Below are positions 26,269-34,931 of a stretch of 43,257 bases of DNA, in pieces; position 1 is the stretch's first letter; every line of letters begins with the position of its first letter. The stretch comes from Octadecabacter sp. (lineage in GTDB: Bacteria; Pseudomonadota; Alphaproteobacteria; Rhodobacterales; Rhodobacteraceae). The notes below the pieces were generated by a model, which saw only the letters and a program-made list of their open reading frames with translations, had not been told where the DNA came from and searched no databases. The position numbers and the translations under genes are program-made. Where the stretch lies: the NCBI GenBank assembly GCA_018608045.1, contig JABBAI010000069.1:1-43257 (forward strand). The letters are read 5' to 3'.

Positions 26269-27362
26269 CGTGGTTCGCCCCGGACGCCCTGTTTGACGGG
26301 GCCGCGTTGCGCACAGAGGCGATGGTTGAAATCACGCACGGCGTCATCACACAAATCGCCACGCGGCAGGGCGATGCAGCGGCGATCAAAGGCACGCTTT
26401 CAGCGGGTTTCGTGGATTTGCAGGTCAACGGCGGCGGCGGAGTGATGGTGAATACGACGCCCGCAACCGATGGATTGCGCCAGATTGCGCAGGCCCACCA
26501 CGCACTTGGAACAGTCGCGATTTTGCCGACTGTTATTACCGATCATCCTGACGTTCTTGATGCAGCCGCTGATGCGGTGATTGCCGTGAAAGACGCGGCG
26601 ATTTTGGGGCTTCATATTGAAGGGCCCCATATTGCAGTGACGCGACGCGGCACGCACGCCGCCGACTTTATACGTCGCCTCGATCAGCGCACGTTGGATG
26701 CTGTAAAACGTATTCGCGCCCATGGCCTTGCGGTGATGATCACGATCGCCCCAGAAGCGGCCACGCCGGACCGAATCCGTGCCCTCACCGCGATGGGGGC
26801 CTGTGTGTCGCTTGGCCATACCGATGCCACCACAGACCAGATACACACGGCGATTGCGGCTGGCGCGCGCTGCGGCACACATCTGTTTAATGCTATGTCG
26901 CAAATGACGGGGCGTGCGGCGGGCACCGTGGGCGCGCTGATCAATTCGCACTGCCATATCGGGATAATCTGCGACGGGCACCATGTGGGCGATGATATGA
27001 TTGCCCTCGCGATCCGCGCACGCCCCGCCCCCGGTTTGATGTTTCTTGTGTCTGATGCAATGGCGACCGTTGGCGGGCCAGATACGTTTGATTTGTATGG
27101 CCAGACGATCACGTTGAAGGACGGCAAACTGGTGAACGCAGACGAGAACCTTGCTGGCGCCCACGTGAGCCAAGCCATGGGCGTCAAGCGCTTGGTGAAC
27201 CACGTCGGGATCACACTAGAAGCTGCCCTGCGCATGGCAATTACGACTCCCGCGGTGTGTATCGGACGCCCCGACCTTGCCAATCTGGTGGGTCGCAGTG
27301 TCCTCGATGTCATCGTGCTGGATAACACTTTTGACGCGTCCCCCCTCAGCCAGATCGTTTGA
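26265..27362 (+). CDS. nagA: N-acetylglucosamine-6-phosphate deacetylase
   Basis: Amidohydrolase that removes acetate from GlcNAc-6-phosphate, feeding amino-sugar carbon and nitrogen into glycolysis; relevant to chitin and peptidoglycan use. Metal and catalytic residues are visible: Glu119 (LHIEGPH), His185 (SLGHTDAT), His206 (THLFNAM), His240 (DGHHV) and catalytic Asp264 (VSDAMA). The N-terminal GFVDLQVNGGGG replaces the HxH motif, as usual in single-metal NagA enzymes. Length is 365. ATG 26265 overlaps the kinase stop. No nagB or GntR regulator is in the window. Confidence 0.94.
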   Translation: MTWFAPDALFDGAALRTEAMVEITHGVITQIATRQGDAAAIKGTLSAGFVDLQVNGGGGVMVNTTPATDGLRQIAQAHHALGTVAILPTVITDHPDVLDAAADAVIAVKDAAILGLHIEGPHIAVTRRGTHAADFIRRLDQRTLDAVKRIRAHGLAVMITIAPEAATPDRIRALTAMGACVSLGHTDATTDQIHTAIAAGARCGTHLFNAMSQMTGRAAGTVGALINSHCHIGIICDGHHVGDDMIALAIRARPAPGLMFLVSDAMATVGGPDTFDLYGQTITLKDGKLVNADENLAGAHVSQAMGVKRLVNHVGITLEAALRMAITTPAVCIGRPDLANLVGRSVLDVIVLDNTFDASPLSQIV

Positions 27363-27383
27363 CCCTGCTTCATCCTTAATGTA

Positions 27384-27398
27384 GAACAAAGTGTGAAC
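27384..27398. promoter_or_regulatory. LexA box (SOS operator) of the imuA-imuB-dnaE2 operon
   Basis: GAACAAAGTGTGAAC is a perfect match to the alphaproteobacterial LexA consensus, a direct repeat GAAC-N7-GAAC. It sits 23 bases before the imuA start in the 59-bp gap after nagA. The mutasome genes are established LexA targets in Caulobacter and relatives, so DNA-damage induction is expected. The site also tells that nagA and imuA are probably separate transcription units despite the short gap. Confidence 0.88.
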
Positions 27399-27421
27399 AT
27401 TAGGGAATCGGTGCGTCGTGT

Positions 27422-28111
27422 ATGCGGTCTTTACGTCTTCAGAAAAATCCAAACGGTCAGGCGGATGGTCGGGCACATCAAACGGATGTCGCCGCCCCAA
27501 CGCTGTCGGAAGTTTTTCCCGACACGGCGCAGGACGCGGCTGCCGTGGGCTATATGCTGTCGCGCCTTCCCAAGACAGATGCGCCTATTTTATGGGTACA
27601 AGACCGCCTGTCGCGTCGCGAAAGTGGCAAGCCGTACCTCGCGGGGATTGGCACACAACACCCGATCATCATGGTCGACCTGTCGCGCGCCACGGACGTT
27701 TTGTGGGCGATGGAAGACGGATTGCGATGCCGTGCATTGGCCGCCGTCATCGGCGAGGTCTGGGGCGACCCGCCTGTGTTGGATTTTACGGCGACCAAAC
27801 GCCTCACTATGCGGAGCGAAGCCGCGTCCGTGCCGTGCTGGTTGATCCGGCGCGCGGCCGCCACCAACCTGAGTGCGGCGCGCAATCGCTGGCGCGCGTC
27901 CTCGCGCCCCTCCGCGCCCAACCCGCACGACGCACAAGCACCGGGTTTGCCACGCTGGTCGCTGGATCTGTTCCGCTCACGTCACCTCAAACCCGGATCG
28001 TGGGTGGCGGAATATGACCGCGCGTCGGATCGTCTCTATTATGATGCCGCACCTCAGCATGGAACGCTGGACGGTGGTGATGGAACGCAACGGGACCGCG
28101 CCGCCGGATGA
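27422..28111 (+). CDS. imuA: ImuA-like mutasome protein
   Basis: RecA-related accessory protein of the ImuA/ImuB/DnaE2 translesion complex, which works with RecA and ImuB in damage-induced mutagenesis. The conserved pattern is recognisable in TLSEVFPDTAQDAAAVGYML, PILWVQDRLSRRESGKPYLAG and PGSWVAEYDRASDRL, though the protein (229 residues) lacks a canonical Walker A loop. The ATG at 27422 lies just downstream of the LexA box; the ribosome-binding site is weak. Its C-terminal 32 codons overlap imuB in a different frame, an unusually long overlap. Assignment rests on both sequence and operon context. Confidence 0.85.
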   Translation: MRSLRLQKNPNGQADGRAHQTDVAAPTLSEVFPDTAQDAAAVGYMLSRLPKTDAPILWVQDRLSRRESGKPYLAGIGTQHPIIMVDLSRATDVLWAMEDGLRCRALAAVIGEVWGDPPVLDFTATKRLTMRSEAASVPCWLIRRAAATNLSAARNRWRASSRPSAPNPHDAQAPGLPRWSLDLFRSRHLKPGSWVAEYDRASDRLYYDAAPQHGTLDGGDGTQRDRAAG

Positions 28112-29546
28112 TGTGCCCGTGGTGCTGGCGCGCGACGGACAACACGGGCCTGTCGTGCATGCCACCAATCGTGCGGCCCGCATCCTTGGCGTCAACGCAG
28201 GGGCGCGGATCGTCGATACGAAGGCGATCTGCCCTGAACTTCAGATAGAATACGCAGACATTGGCGGGGATCGCCGCGCGCTTGATAACCTTGTGCTGTG
28301 GGCGCGGCGGTGGTGCCCGTGGTCTGTGCGCGACGGCGACGATGGCTTGATCCTCGACACCACGGGGTCGGACCACCTGATGGGCGGCGAAGCGGCGATG
28401 CTGCGCGAGATGGAGACGCAATTGTCCCTGCTTGGCCTCACGTCCCGCCTTGCCGTGGCACCGACATGGGGGGCTGCGTGGGCCTTGGCACGGTTTGGCC
28501 CCGTGCGTTCTGTTTGTGGGCTAGATGAAACGCCATGGAAGCTCGGCGCGTTGCCCGTCGCCGGATTGCGTTTGAACGAGGAAACGCTGTTGCTGCTGCG
28601 CCGTTTGGGGTTGAAAACCATTGGCGCTGTGATGGACGTGCCGCGCCTGTCCCTGACGCGCCGCTTTGTCAAAGCGGCCTTGCACGCCAACCCACTGATG
28701 CGGCTGGATCAGGCCCTTGGCAAAACGCCCGAACCCGTCGCGAGCATCGACGCGCCGCCGCGCATTCATGTGCAAACCAAACTGCCCGAACCCATCCAGG
28801 ACCCAACATCCCACCTGCCCGAGCTGTGCGAAGATCTGTGCGAACAATTGTCCCACACAGGCCAAGGTTGCCGACAGTTGCACCTGACCGTCTACAAAAC
28901 CGACGGGGAGGTGAGCAGCATCACCGTCGCCACATCTGCAACAACCCGCGATCCCAACCACTTGCACGCTTTGTTTCGCGACAAGGTAGAAAAGATCAAT
29001 CCGGGCTTTGGTTTTGATCTGATCACCCTGACGGCAGGCGGGGTTGAGCCGCTGCAATTGGTGCAAAATTCATTGGACGGTGGATCGGATGATGACCTGC
29101 ATCTTGCCCGTTTGGTGGATCGCCTGAGCGCGCGGTTCGGGGCCAAAACCGTGACCCGCCCCGTGCTGAACCAAAGCCACATCCCAGAACGCGCCGAAGG
29201 GCAGATCGCGGCCCTTGCCGTGATGGACCGCCCACAAATCGCGACGCCCAAAGAACGCCCCATCCGCCTGTTCGATCACCCCGAAGAAGTCCGCGTTCTT
29301 TATGCCGTCCCCGAAGGCCCGCCCGCGCAATTCATCTGGCGGCGCCAGACCTACAAAGTCGCGCGTTACACAGGCCCCGAACGCATTGCGCCCGAATGGT
29401 GGAAAGATCGCGCAGGCGCACGGTTGCGCGATTACTTTAAGGTTGAAGACGCACAGGGGCGGCGCATTTGGCTTTACCGTGAAGGGCTGTTTGAAGACGG
29501 GCGCGGCGGTGATCCGCGTTGGTTCGTGCACGGGTGTTTCGCATGA
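28014..29546 (+). CDS. imuB: ImuB: catalytically inactive Y-family polymerase-like protein
   Basis: A 510-residue Y-family polymerase homologue that serves as the hub of the DnaE2 mutasome, binding the beta clamp, ImuA and DnaE2. The first motif reads IVSIMMPHLSMERW, where active Y-polymerases have DMDAFFA, so the catalytic Asp is lost as expected for ImuB. The little-finger/C-terminal segment contains ERPIRLFDHPEEV and LRDYFKVEDAQGRRIWLYREG, both typical. Start at ATG 28014 follows the family N-terminus (MTARRIVSI), 98 bp inside imuA. dnaE2 begins 9 bp after the stop. Confidence 0.92.
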   Translation: MTARRIVSIMMPHLSMERWTVVMERNGTAPPDDVPVVLARDGQHGPVVHATNRAARILGVNAGARIVDTKAICPELQIEYADIGGDRRALDNLVLWARRWCPWSVRDGDDGLILDTTGSDHLMGGEAAMLREMETQLSLLGLTSRLAVAPTWGAAWALARFGPVRSVCGLDETPWKLGALPVAGLRLNEETLLLLRRLGLKTIGAVMDVPRLSLTRRFVKAALHANPLMRLDQALGKTPEPVASIDAPPRIHVQTKLPEPIQDPTSHLPELCEDLCEQLSHTGQGCRQLHLTVYKTDGEVSSITVATSATTRDPNHLHALFRDKVEKINPGFGFDLITLTAGGVEPLQLVQNSLDGGSDDDLHLARLVDRLSARFGAKTVTRPVLNQSHIPERAEGQIAALAVMDRPQIATPKERPIRLFDHPEEVRVLYAVPEGPPAQFIWRRQTYKVARYTGPERIAPEWWKDRAGARLRDYFKVEDAQGRRIWLYREGLFEDGRGGDPRWFVHGCFA

Positions 29547-29555
29547 TGTGCATCC

Positions 29556-32500
29556 ATGCCTGAAAACGATCACGCGATCCCGCGCCGCACGCTCGATGAT
29601 GCCTTCACGCGTAACGCAGCGTCCGATTTTGTAGAACTCGGCGTCACGACCTGCTTTTCGTTTCTGCGCGGCGCGTCTGATGCGATTGATCTGGCAAGTG
29701 CGGCAAATGACCTTGGTTATCACGCGCTTGGCTGCGCTGATCTGAACACGATGGCGGGGGTGGTGCGCCTGCATGCAGCGGCGTTAGCAGCACACGTGAC
29801 GCCCGTGATCGGGTGTCGATTAGAACTGATAAGCGGTGAACAATTCCTCGCCTATCCACGAAACCGCGCCGCGTATGGACGGCTGTGTGCGTTGTTATCC
29901 AAAGGAAAAATGCGCCAGATCGATGGGGTATGGCAAGATAAAGGGGCCTGCGATATCACCCTTGATGATTTGGTGACCCATGCACAAGACGTGCAGCTGA
30001 TCGCCCTGCCCGGACCGGACGTGCGCCATTTTTCCGCCGGGTTCAAACGGATCAAACGCGCCCTGCCAACCCTCAAACATATCGCCGCCAGTTACCTTTA
30101 TCGCGGGGATGATCGCGGGCGGATCAACCAGCTCGACGCGCTGGCAAAATCACACGGCTTGTCCATTGTGGCCACCAATGACGTGCACTACCACGCGCCA
30201 GACCGCCGACCCTTACAGGATGTTATGACCTGTATTTTGCACAAAACCACGATTGCGAAGGCTGGGTTATTGCTGGATGCGAACGCTGAACGCCACCTGA
30301 AATCCCCCGCGCAGATGAAAGCCCTATTTGCCGACTGGCCCCACGCGATCCGCGCCACGCGCGACGTTGCCGATGCCTGCAATTTTGATCTGCGCGAATT
30401 GTCATACGAATACCCCAGCGAAACGGTTCCAAAGGGCATGAGCGCGCAAGCACACCTCGAGGATGAGACATGGAAAGGGGCGGCATGGCGATACCCCGAC
30501 GGAATTCCAGACGACATACGCGCGACGCTGAACAAAGAACTCGCCCTGATCAAAAAGATGAAATTGCCACAGTATTTTCTGACGATCCACCAGATCGTCA
30601 ATTTTGCGCGCTACGATTGCACGCCTGCGATTCTGTGCCAAGGGCGCGGGTCGGCGGCCAATTCGGCGGTCTGTTATGTGCTGGGGATCACCGCCGTGGA
30701 CCCCGCCACGAATGATCTGTTGTTCGAACGATTTATATCCGAGGAACGCAAAGAACCGCCCGACATTGACGTAGATTTCGAACACGAACGCCGCGAAGAA
30801 GTCATCCAGCATATCTATGAAAAATACGGCCGTGGCCGCGCAGCACTCTGCGCCACCGTGATCCATTACCGCCCCCGCATGGCCGTGCGCGAAGTCGGCA
30901 AAGTCATGGGCCTGTCCGAAGACGTGACGACCGCATTGTCCAAAACCATCTGGGGATCATGGGGCCGCGAGGTCGGCGCGCGCGAAGCGGCTGAGGCGGG
31001 CCTTGATCTGTCCGACCAGCTGATGGCGCGCACCATCAAACTGGCCGATCAAATGATCGGAATGCCACGCCATTTGGGCCAGCATGTGGGCGGATTTATC
31101 CTGACGGAAACGCCCCTGACCCAAACCGTGCCGATCGGAAATGGCGCCATGCCCGACCGCAGTTTTATTGAATGGGACAAGGACGACATTGATGAATTAC
31201 GCATTCTCAAGGTCGATATTCTGGCGCTGGGGATGCTGACCTGTATCCGCAAAGCGTTCGATTTGATCCACGCACATTACGGCAAAACTTGTACGCTGGC
31301 GAATGTCCCGCAGGACGACAAAGCGACCTATGACATGTTGTGCAAGGGCGACAGCCTTGGCGTGTTTCAGGTCGAAAGCCGCGCGCAAATGAATATGTTG
31401 CCGCGCCTGAAACCGCGCGAATTTTATGATCTGGTGATTCAGGTCGCCATTGTGCGGCCCGGCCCGATCCAGGGCGATATGGTGCATCCGTATTTGCGCC
31501 GTCGCAGCGGGATCGAGGTTGAAGAATATCCATCCCCCGCCCCGCCACATGATCCGCAAGAGCTGCAAAAAGTCCTCAAACGCACCAAAGGCGTACCGAT
31601 TTTTCAAGAACAGGCGATGAAGGTCGCCATGGTCGCGGCGGAATTTTCACCCGATGAGGCCAACCAGTTGCGCAAGGCCATGGCGACGTTTCGATCCCGT
31701 GGGACCATTGGCATGTTGGAAGAAAAGATGGTCGGGCGGATGATCCGGCGCGGCTATGATCCCGAATTTTCCAACCGTTGCTTTCATCAGATCAAAGGCT
31801 TCGGCGATTACGGATTTCCCGAAAGCCACGCGGCCAGTTTCGCGCATCTTGTCTATGTGTCGTCTTGGATCAAATGCCACTACCCCGATGTGTTTTGCGC
31901 AGCCCTACTGAACTCCCAACCGATGGGGTTTTATGCCCCAGCCCAGATCGTGCGTGATGTGCGTGAACACGGCGAAATCGTGCGCGCGGCGGATGTGAAT
32001 TATTCGGATTGGGACACCACGCTGGAACCCGTCGCGCGCGGGGTATTTGCCGTGCGTCTTGGTCTGCGTCAGATCGACGGGATGCGCGCCGATATGGGCC
32101 AGCGGATCATGAAGGCGCGCACGGCCCCGTTCACGAATTTAGAGGATTTGAAAACACGCGCGCGGCTGGACGCAGGCACCATGCGCAAACTGGCCGCTGC
32201 GGATGCCATGCGATCAATGACACTGGATCGCCGTCAGGCGTTGTGGGATGCGCGTGCGTTGCGCGATGCCCCTGATCTGCCGCTGTTTGCCGATAAACAG
32301 GATGAGGGGGCCGAGTTGCGCTTTGACCTTCCACAGATGCCGATTTGCGAACATGTGGTGTCGGATTATCAAACGACGCGCTTGTCCTTAAAGGCGCATC
32401 CGATGTCATTTTTGCGCAAAAGCATGGCCAAGCAGGGGTATGTTCCCGCACGCGCGCTGGCCGATATACGCGATGGTACACACATCAAATTGGCGGGAAT

Positions 32501-32858
32501 TGTGTTGATCCGCCAACGCCCCGGCAGCGCGAAAGGTGTGTGTTTTATCACGTTGGAGGATGAGACAGGCGTCGCCAATCTGGTCGTGTGGCCCAAGATG
32601 ATGGAGGCATTTCGCAAGGTCATCATGCAATCGCGTGTCATTGATGTACAAGGTGTGGTCCAGCGATCCGAGGACGTGATCCACGTTGTCGCCCATCACT
32701 TAAAGGATCGCAGCGATGCGTTGGATCGTTTGTCGCAAGACCCGATGGAAGTGCCTTTGGCGCGCGCTGATGAGGTCAAAAAACCTGTGCCGCACGGATC
32801 ACGCGGTGGCCATCCACGCAATGCCCGTATCATCCCGAAATCACGCGACTTTCATTAA
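29556..32858 (+). CDS. dnaE2: Error-prone DNA polymerase III alpha subunit DnaE2
   Basis: Translesion C-family polymerase of 1100 residues, induced by DNA damage and responsible for mutagenic bypass together with ImuA/ImuB. The N-terminal PHP domain starts ELGVTTCFSFLRGASD. The palm catalytic aspartates are in PPDIDVDFEHERREE, Asp403, Asp405 and Asp407. The fingers contain CQGRGSAANSAVCYVLGIT, GVFQVESRAQMNMLPRLKP and the tandem HhH region. A C-terminal OB domain carries VCFITLEDETGVANLVVW. The start is ATG 29556; upstream ribosome-binding sequence is weak, suggesting coupling to imuB. The frame is intact and the length is normal for DnaE2. Confidence 0.96.
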   Translation: MPENDHAIPRRTLDDAFTRNAASDFVELGVTTCFSFLRGASDAIDLASAANDLGYHALGCADLNTMAGVVRLHAAALAAHVTPVIGCRLELISGEQFLAYPRNRAAYGRLCALLSKGKMRQIDGVWQDKGACDITLDDLVTHAQDVQLIALPGPDVRHFSAGFKRIKRALPTLKHIAASYLYRGDDRGRINQLDALAKSHGLSIVATNDVHYHAPDRRPLQDVMTCILHKTTIAKAGLLLDANAERHLKSPAQMKALFADWPHAIRATRDVADACNFDLRELSYEYPSETVPKGMSAQAHLEDETWKGAAWRYPDGIPDDIRATLNKELALIKKMKLPQYFLTIHQIVNFARYDCTPAILCQGRGSAANSAVCYVLGITAVDPATNDLLFERFISEERKEPPDIDVDFEHERREEVIQHIYEKYGRGRAALCATVIHYRPRMAVREVGKVMGLSEDVTTALSKTIWGSWGREVGAREAAEAGLDLSDQLMARTIKLADQMIGMPRHLGQHVGGFILTETPLTQTVPIGNGAMPDRSFIEWDKDDIDELRILKVDILALGMLTCIRKAFDLIHAHYGKTCTLANVPQDDKATYDMLCKGDSLGVFQVESRAQMNMLPRLKPREFYDLVIQVAIVRPGPIQGDMVHPYLRRRSGIEVEEYPSPAPPHDPQELQKVLKRTKGVPIFQEQAMKVAMVAAEFSPDEANQLRKAMATFRSRGTIGMLEEKMVGRMIRRGYDPEFSNRCFHQIKGFGDYGFPESHAASFAHLVYVSSWIKCHYPDVFCAALLNSQPMGFYAPAQIVRDVREHGEIVRAADVNYSDWDTTLEPVARGVFAVRLGLRQIDGMRADMGQRIMKARTAPFTNLEDLKTRARLDAGTMRKLAAADAMRSMTLDRRQALWDARALRDAPDLPLFADKQDEGAELRFDLPQMPICEHVVSDYQTTRLSLKAHPMSFLRKSMAKQGYVPARALADIRDGTHIKLAGIVLIRQRPGSAKGVCFITLEDETGVANLVVWPKMMEAFRKVIMQSRVIDVQGVVQRSEDVIHVVAHHLKDRSDALDRLSQDPMEVPLARADEVKKPVPHGSRGGHPRNARIIPKSRDFH

Positions 32859-32884
32859 ATCGGCAGGCATTAAACCAACTTCAA

Positions 32885-33883
32885 TTAAACAAGCGGGCGC
32901 AACGTGCCACGTTCGACCACGTGACAGGCGAACACGCGAGATTCCAATGTCGGTTTGTCATCCGTCAGCATGGCGGCAACGACATCAACGGACGCCGCCA
33001 CAATATCCTTGATCGGGTTGTGGATCGTGGTGAGGTTGATGTTCTCCCAACCCGCCATTTCCATATCATTGAGACCGAGCAAACCGATGTCATCGGGCAC
33101 ATCCAAATCACGCGATTGAATGGCCGACAGCGCGCCAATAGAAAGCACGTCATCACCACAAAAATACGCTTCGGCGGGTGACCCATCCAGCAGGCGCAAC
33201 ATCTCAAGGCGGCCAGCGTCGAACGAATACTTTTCGGCAAAACTGGATGTGACGCGGACCTGCGGATGCAGCGCCATTTCATCAATGAAGCCCTTGTAAC
33301 GGTCTTGGGTCGATGTCGCACGTTCCGGCCCCCCCATAAACCCGATGTGCTGGTAACCGCGGGCGACCAGCGTTTGCGCCGCCAATTGCCCCGCCTGAAT
33401 GTTATTGATCCCAAGGACATTCACCGTCGGGTTTTCGACCTGCCGCCCGAAGGAATGCACCACAGGCACACCTGCATCGCGAAACCCTTGCGCGAAACTT
33501 TGGGGCAGTGTGGAAGACGCGACGATCACAGCATCCACCGAATAGGCCCGCAACATACGCACGGAGTTTTCAGGATCTACTTCATCGGTGAGGTTCACAA
33601 GTAGCGGGCGCAATCCACGTTCTTGCAACCCCTTGGTGAACTGATCGAACACCTGCAAAAAGATCGGATTGTGAAAGTTGTTGGACACGAGGCCAATCAA
33701 CTTGGTGCGCCCCGTGGTCAGCGATGACGCCAGCACATTAGGGCTGTACCCCAATTCCTTAGCGGCCTTTTCAATTCTGCGACGTGTGGCTTTGGCGACG
33801 GACGCGCCGCCCGTGTAAGACCGTGATACCGCAGAACGCGATACCCCCGCCCGTTCCGCCACATCCTTGAGTGTCACCGCCAC
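32885..33883 (-). CDS. LacI-family transcriptional regulator
   Basis: A 332-residue repressor with an N-terminal LacI helix-turn-helix (VTLKDVAERAGVSRSAVSRS, residues 3-22), hinge helix PNVLASSLTTGRT (about 53-65) and a periplasmic-binding-like sugar sensor domain. The GTG at 33883 is preceded by GAGGAG, which is the tail of the small membrane-protein gene. As the last gene of the sugar operon it most likely controls its own operon through the operator at 37968-37981. Effector unknown; a sugar or sugar phosphate is likely. Confidence 0.93.
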   Translation of the reverse strand: MAVTLKDVAERAGVSRSAVSRSYTGGASVAKATRRRIEKAAKELGYSPNVLASSLTTGRTKLIGLVSNNFHNPIFLQVFDQFTKGLQERGLRPLLVNLTDEVDPENSVRMLRAYSVDAVIVASSTLPQSFAQGFRDAGVPVVHSFGRQVENPTVNVLGINNIQAGQLAAQTLVARGYQHIGFMGGPERATSTQDRYKGFIDEMALHPQVRVTSSFAEKYSFDAGRLEMLRLLDGSPAEAYFCGDDVLSIGALSAIQSRDLDVPDDIGLLGLNDMEMAGWENINLTTIHNPIKDIVAASVDVVAAMLTDDKPTLESRVFACHVVERGTLRPLV

Positions 33884-33889
33884 TGTCGT

Positions 33890-34141
33890 CTACTCCTCGC
33901 GCGCGTCTTTGGCGTCTTTTTCAACGGACGCCCAATCTGCGATGTAAAACCGCCAGCCCGCTATAGCGCCCATCCCGACAAAGATCATCCCCCAGAATGT
34001 AGCACCCGACGACATCTCAAAAAGGCCCCAACAGACGGCGATTGCGACAACCACAACACGCCGCCAGAGGGGGAGGAAAAATGGCACATCTACATCAAAC
34101 AGGCCTTTGCGTTTCGGGACCTGTTTGCGCGCATCTGCCAC
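33890..34141 (-). CDS. Small two-helix membrane protein of the sugar ABC operon
   Basis: An 83-residue protein with two predicted membrane helices (LWRRVVVVAIAVCWGLFEM and a second one GATFWGMIFVGMGAIAGW) and charged ends. A basic N-terminus, ADARKQVPKRKGLFDVDVPF, and acidic C-terminus VEKDAKDAREE suggest both face the cytoplasm. The GTG at 34141 lies one base after the ATPase stop, so it is coupled to it; the longer open frame is only the ATPase shadow. No family recognised. Its place between an ABC ATPase and a regulator suggests an accessory of the transporter. Confidence 0.7.
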   Translation of the reverse strand: MADARKQVPKRKGLFDVDVPFFLPLWRRVVVVAIAVCWGLFEMSSGATFWGMIFVGMGAIAGWRFYIADWASVEKDAKDAREE

Positions 34142-34142
34142 C

Positions 34143-34916
34143 CTATGCAGCGCCTTCAAATTCAGCACCGGTTTTTGCACCTGTGATGTAGGACACCACA
34201 TCTTCGCCGTTTGTGTCTTCCTTGCGCAGGTTCGCGACCATACGGCCACGGCGAAACACGATGATGCGATCCACCAGTTCAAACACCTGACGCATGTTGT
34301 GGGACACAAGGATCAGGCTTTCACCCTGTTCTTTCAGCGTGCGGATGATGTTTTCCACCTGCGCCGTTTCCTGAACACCCAAGGCCGCTGTCGGTTCGTC
34401 CATGATTGTCAGTTTGGACGCAAACGTCGCTGTGCGGGCAATCGCAACGCACTGGCGCTGACCGCCTGACATATTGGCAATGCTGTTCTTGATGTTGGGG
34501 ATTTTCACACCTGTCTTCACCAAACCCGCCATCGTGTCTTCGCGCATGGATTTGTAATCCAGAAGGCGAAACGGGCCCAGCCAGTTGAACTTGGTCTTTT
34601 CGCGACCCAAGAATAAATTATCAGGCACATTCAGATGGTCCGCCAAGGCAAGCGTTTGAAACACCGTTTCAATCCCCGCCTCGCGCGCGTCCAGCGGTCC
34701 TGCAAAGTTCACGGGCGCACCATCAAAGATAACATCGCCGCGTGTGCGTTGTTCAACACCAGTGATCTGGCGCACGAATGTGGATTTACCCGCACCGTTG
34801 TCACCCATGATCGCCACGTGTTCCCCGCGCTCAAGCGTGAAGTTCGCGTCAACAAGGGCATGCACACCACCATAGTGTTTGGTCAGGCCTTTGGTTTCCA
34901 GAATATATTCCGACAT
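34143..34916 (-). CDS. Sugar ABC transporter ATP-binding protein (single-domain, FrcA-like)
   Basis: ATPase subunit of a carbohydrate uptake ABC system (CUT2 type). Walker A GDNGAGKST is at 38-46, the signature is NMSGGQRQ (148-155), Walker B IMDEP is at 171-175 with Glu174, and the switch His206 is in LVSHNM. At 257 residues it has only one nucleotide-binding domain. Most CUT2 systems use a fused double ATPase, whereas fructose-type (FrcA) systems use a single one, so a homodimer is expected. GGGAGGG precedes the start. It lies 15 bp after the permease. Confidence 0.93.
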   Translation of the reverse strand: MSEYILETKGLTKHYGGVHALVDANFTLERGEHVAIMGDNGAGKSTFVRQITGVEQRTRGDVIFDGAPVNFAGPLDAREAGIETVFQTLALADHLNVPDNLFLGREKTKFNWLGPFRLLDYKSMREDTMAGLVKTGVKIPNIKNSIANMSGGQRQCVAIARTATFASKLTIMDEPTAALGVQETAQVENIIRTLKEQGESLILVSHNMRQVFELVDRIIVFRRGRMVANLRKEDTNGEDVVSYITGAKTGAEFEGAA

Positions 34917-34931
34917 AATCTCAGCCCTCCC

